Assembly (NCBI GenBank): GCA_036897095.1 | Contig: JAYMSP010000121.1 | Span: forward strand, 1-64,000 | DNA length: 64,000 bases | DNA from: Plantago elongata | Lineage: Eukaryota; Streptophyta; Magnoliopsida; Lamiales; Plantaginaceae | Reading direction: 5' to 3' | Part shown: positions 59,740 through 64,000 of the stretch, one piece after another | How positions within the stretch are numbered: position 1 is the first letter of the stretch | Layout: each line of letters opens with the position of its first letter | Position numbers and translations under genes: made by a program | Notes under the pieces: generated by a model | Database searches by the model: none | What the model saw: the letters and a program-made list of their open reading frames with translations, nothing else | What the model was told of the DNA's origin: nothing

Positions 59740-60041
59740 AGATTGAGAAATTGTTCTATTCAACTTAAGTAAGGTATACATTATAATTAAGCTGAGTTGA
59801 ACTTAACTTAACTGAACCGAAGTGATTTTATGTTGAAGATAACACATCCTTAGCCTTAGATAGATGACTCCGATATGGAATTACTAAGTTAGGATGTGTT
59901 ATTTTCAACTGAAAATCACTTCAGTTTAGTCCAGTTCAATTCAGCTCAATTTAGTTATAATTTATACCTTACTCCAGTTTAATCTAGTCCAGTTCAGTTA
60001 ATCCATTTCAGTTACATAAATCTCAATTGAAAATAACACGA
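59740..60041. mobile_element. Two adjacent MITE copies in inverted orientation
   Basis: The right copy (about 59892-60041, plus orientation) begins GATGTGTTATTTTCAACTGA and ends TCAATTGAAAATAACACG, its own inverted ends. The left copy (about 59740-59856) is the same sequence reversed, sharing ACTTCAG/GTTCAG repeats, AATTATAAT and ATACCTTACT. The two meet around a 35-bp spacer, so the whole can fold into a long hairpin. Confidence 0.65.
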
Positions 60042-60894
60042 AATTAATATAACTTATGTTTTGTTTGTTTGTACCGTATGGAGTGGTTAATTTCCTCGGT
60101 TTCAGTTATATGTTTTGATCATTACATTGCATTAACTACTACCTGTACCTGCTGCTATACTTTTTGGATTGAACGACTTTCCATATTTCTCAATATTTGT
60201 TGCTCTTCAATTCTCTAACCTGTGGAACTAATGTATACTCAGAATATCGGTGGCGAGTCAAGATTTTAGGTCAGTTAGGATATAAAATAAATAAATTAAT
60301 AAATACAGTAATAAAATTTTATAAGACTCGTAATAATATAATTAAATTTTCTAAAACATATACTTATAAATGAATGAACAAACATCATATATTATTGAAT
60401 TTTCAGCTATACTTACAATATCAATGTTTTACATAAGTAAGAATACTCAACGACAAAAAAAGTAAAAGGCACACTAGTTTTACTTAAAAATATCAGTCCA
60501 TCTCGTATTAAAAAGGATCCGTCTGTAATTATACTTTGTGAAAACATGATGTATGTAATTTAAGAATTAAAATGAATTTATAATTATTTATGTACATATT
60601 ATATTTTAATAGTATAATCAAAATATACCGTAGTTTTAGTACATCTTATTTTAAGTCATATAAGTCGCTTTGAAAACTCATATTTTATTTCAAACTTATA
60701 TTCTAAAAGTAAAAATCCGTACATATGAAAAGACTATATTAATTAAGTTTAAATTAAAATATTATTCCACCATGTTTAAAGAAAATAAGTGGTAAATGAA
60801 GTTTAAATGTGTTGAAGCCTTAAATGTAATGGTTAAATAAAATTAGGAGAAGAGAAATGAAAAGAGTATAAGTAAAATAAAGGAAAAACTGAAG

Positions 60895-60985
60895 ATGATA
60901 GGAATTGAACCCATGCTCAAACAGAAATGCTAAAACCTATATATGTCAACATATCCACTGGGAGATAATGGTTTGAATTTTTTTC
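60895..60985 (-). other. Possible tRNA-like (SINE) fragment
   Basis: On the minus strand, CCCAGTGGATATG (A-box-like) is followed about 45 bases later by GGTTCAATTCC, a full B-box match. No poly-A tail, target repeats or cloverleaf was found, so this may be a chance or a decayed SINE. Confidence 0.3.
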
Positions 60986-63900
60986 TCTAGACAGAGAACA
61001 TATTATCCTATATATCAAATAGAAAAAAAATTAAAAATCATATCGTATATGTTTCTTAGCTGAATCCAGGTCCATACATAAATTCGCCCTTGTAGAGTAG
61101 TGTTCTTGCAAGTGAGAATTTAAATTCACAAATTCTTTTGTTATTCGAAAAAATACGGAATCAACTCTAAGAACCTCAAATTCCTATCTCATACCGTTAG
61201 ACACACTATGGTGCAGTCGTGGCTCATGCACAACCGCTCCACGATCAATTTGTCTTGCATTGTGGTGCGGTTGTGGGAAGGAGTTCACTTAATCGGTTGC
61301 CCAACAACCGATTGAATTATCATTTTGGGGCTGGACCCCATGGGGCCCAATTCTTTATTATTTTTTTTGTTATATTTATTTATTTTTTTAAATTTAAAAA
61401 ATATATAAAATATACCTTCGTTTATATTTTTTCGAGATTTACAAAACGATACCAGTACATCAAATGTCACTCTTTGTTCGTATACGTTCGTATTTTGTAC
61501 TGTTTCGCTATTTTACTCGTATTTTCAATAACAAACATTTATTTTCTCTCTAAGTTTTCAATATTCATATTAATATAACTATAAACAAAGATAAAAAAAA
61601 GTAGTAAAAAAATAAAAAATTGTTCGCGACCATTATCACTGTGGGAAAAATTGATCATGAGGTTTGGTTGCAGAGCAACTAATATTCCACGATTGAATTC
61701 TGGTGCCACCACAGTGGACGGTCTTATATACATGCTGACGTGCCAAATTCTTGATAAGGCATCGGAGAAATGACCACGAAAACCTACATCCATATGTTGG
61801 GCCGGGCGGCGACCAATTCCACCTTTCCATGCTCTACCAAAGTTATATGGTACTAGTAGAAATATGATCACAACCTAATTCGGTGTAATTTGAACGGTGT
61901 CAATGTCTCGTCGAGAGTTCCCAAAGTAATTATAGATGATTGCAATTTGCAAGGGCAACAAATCAGACCAAGAATTGTATCACTTTAGGCAACCAACCGA
62001 AAGGGAGGTAAGACAGTACATACTATATACACATTACACACGCCCTCTTGTGCTGCAAAATGGTCACACGCATGGGTTCTTTGGTCCCAATTTTCATTTT
62101 AACCTTTTCCCAAGGGTCTCCTCACCGGCTGGCTCTCCCCCTTCTACACATACCGAGATTAATAATTTTACATTTTGTATTTTCTTTCAAAAGAATCTGT
62201 CTCTTTCTAATTCGGTTTGCATAACACTCATCTGCCCATCATGAATTTCACACATTAAATTTTAAATCGATATATTTTTTAAATTAATAAAACATGTACA
62301 TGTTAGTTATAAATATACGCGATAAAACCTGGAAAGGGAAGTATGAAAATGAAATAGTTACGGAATCAAGTACACGGAAGGAGTATCTTTGGTGTTCAAA
62401 CTTCAAAGATTTGATGATAGCTTTCACCCCCCACTATTGCCGCAGGACAAGAGAACGAAAGCTCTAATTAATTCATGGCCTTATTAATTACCTGTAAGTT
62501 TTGCAATATAATGACATCACTGTCACGCTCTTGTGACGTAATTCTCCACCTAAGTTAATTAATTTATAAACATAATTAGTAAAGGTAAATGACACGTTTA
62601 AAGAATGTAGATTAAGTAATAATGCTTTTACTTACCGAATTTGCTCTACCACATTTCATACCGCAGTAAAAAAAGAAACTGACTTTTTTTAATGATATTG
62701 AAATTTTACGATTACAATCGTTTAAAAAAAGATTGCGACTCATTGAAGTTTGAAGATGTAAATAAGATGACAATATTATTATATTTTACCGAGTCGCGGA
62801 TGTTATATATTTTTGTCACCATTGTAAATGGTTGAGGGGCATTAGGAGTTAGGGCTGGGTAAATGATTACTAAGTCATGCCCTATTAATGATTCATAATC
62901 ATGCATTCTAGATTGTCAATGCTAATGTTGGACTCAAGGAATTCCGGGAGAATAATGAGCACAAAGTGGTCCATGTATATACCAAAGACAATTTCCACTA
63001 CTGGGTAAAAGTATGATCGATTTTGCTAGTGGAGTCATATAGCTTGTTCCAACAAAAGGACTTGTATTTTTTTACTCATAATTACCATCACATAACTTGC
63101 TAGGTTATCCTACGTCTTACTATACTAATATTGAGTCGTAAATCGCTAACCTAGTTCAACGGTGTTAGTAGTGAATGCTCGCTTCTTCTCATTCTTTTTC
63201 AATCATGTGTGCTTTATCAGGCCCGAAATCATATAAGTGTAACTCATATCCGATAAATCTTGAACGTTGACTAGGATGAGTCAGTCCACTAAACTATGCG
63301 AGGAATATACTAACGACGTTAATTATCCTCATATCACAATCATAAGGATATGACAATGTCGTTCACTATTTAGTGAGAGTACCAAATGTTTGACAAAATT
63401 TTTATTTGTGACGCTTAAATTGATTCATTATTTGACTGATAAGGAAGGTCAAAATCGAATCAAACACGGATATCAAATAGCATATAGAATAACATTCATT
63501 AACTACATAAATCATTTTGCATAAAAAAATATTGTTCGTAACATAATTGGAATAGTAAACGAAAGGAATGTGGCGAATAAGACAGATGATGCTGATATAG
63601 TGATATATACATACATTGTGTAGTGGACCTGGAAAAATCTGCACCATCTTAATCGATCGTAAGGACGGACTTATGTAGAGATGTTATGATCGTGCCGGAA
63701 AGTAAAATTGGACCAATTGGTCAAAAGAGTCAATACGCTTAGGATGGTCACACATGTTCACCATCATTATCTTTCTCCCAAAACAAGCTAAATCTTTTGA
63801 CCTTTTTTTCTGGCTTTCTACCCCCACATTTTATTTTTGGTTTATTGTAACTCTCTATTTAAAAAACTGTACACGTTTAAGAGATAAAAAATCGGTTCAT

Positions 63901-64000
63901 GAGATATTAAAACTAAAACAAAAGAAGATTTTGCGTTGGGCAATTTACCGCAGATTCTATTGGATAATAGTTTTCGATAGTATGATAACTGGAGAATGTA

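Larger units (their letters stand above)
58601..64000. other. Gene-poor right flank
   Basis: The region is 5.4 kb of AT-rich DNA with no supported exon. An inverted pair of MITE copies lies at 59740-60041. A possible tRNA-like B box on the minus strand (GGTTCAATTCC near 60910) follows an A-box-like CCCAGTGG. Frames at 61219-61578, 61936-62244 and on the minus strand at 61539-61871 show no known domain. Bases 63080-63400 are less AT-rich and look like an unassigned repeat. Confidence 0.5.

Noticed and set aside
61219-61871. Coding genes in overlapping frames on both strands near 61.5 kb
   Set aside because: The frames are filled by Phe/Lys/Tyr-rich readings of A/T runs, and opposite strands are open at once. 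No domain was seen.
63080-63400. Part of an LTR element
   Set aside because: The composition differs from its surroundings, but I saw no paired terminal repeat, primer-binding site or protein domain. It is left as an unassigned repeat.
1-64000. CRISPR array, operon, prophage, or a new multi-gene defence or biosynthetic system
   Set aside because: All genes are intron-containing plant genes of known, functionally unrelated families, and repeats are plant transposons or simple sequence.

Overview
The window is nuclear DNA of a flowering plant, almost certainly a core eudicot. It holds intron-split genes with GT-AG boundaries, land-plant-specific families (CHUP1, CRWN/NMCP lamina proteins, a TMO5-type bHLH), AT-rich intergenic DNA, and small plant DNA transposons (pogo/Lemi1-like, hAT, Stowaway, Helitron) plus a SINE. 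The species cannot be fixed from the sequence. I found no CRISPR array, rRNA, confident tRNA, or LTR element with recognisable coding domains.

Nine protein-coding loci are supported, and their exon phases were followed by hand. From left to right they are: a MED15/KIX mediator-like gene whose 3' half is broken (+, 2231-6217, remnant to 6759); a secreted LRR protein of the PII-2 family (-, 8876-11046); a CRWN/NMCP1 nuclear-lamina coiled-coil protein of 1168 aa (-, 14811-22054); the decapping factor DCP5 of 609 aa (+, 24186-29165); a cytochrome b561 ascorbate ferrireductase (+, 32326-33723); a plastid membrane protein with an SLH-like region and coiled coil (+, 34643-38811); CHUP1 of 987 aa (+, 43183-47534); a chloroplast ArsA/GET3-like P-loop ATPase of the At1g26090 type (-, 48103-50579); and a TMO5/bHLH30-type transcription factor (-, 53076-55328). 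The last 8.6 kb has no recognisable gene and is mostly transposon debris.

The genes are not an operon and do not share a pathway. What joins them is ancestry. From memory of Arabidopsis locus numbers, LRR+CRWN neighbours occur at At1g13220-13230 and At1g68780-68790 (with bHLH30 at At1g68810), LRR-SLH-CHUP1-TMO5 at At3g25670-25710, and ATPase-cytb561-DCP5 at At1g26090-26110. This single window appears to carry the union of those four duplicated and thinned blocks, so it looks like a relatively unfractionated ancestral segment.

Observations worth a second look include: a stretch of about 295 bp with a single G on the + strand; a plastid group II intron domain V (rps12-like) inside a CRWN intron; a GC-AG intron in DCP5; a Stowaway element ending six bases from a splice donor; a SINE with perfect 15-bp target duplications nested in a pogo element; a Helitron terminus; a long-inverted-repeat element; and a four-copy MITE family. 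I saw nothing that amounts to a new biological system.
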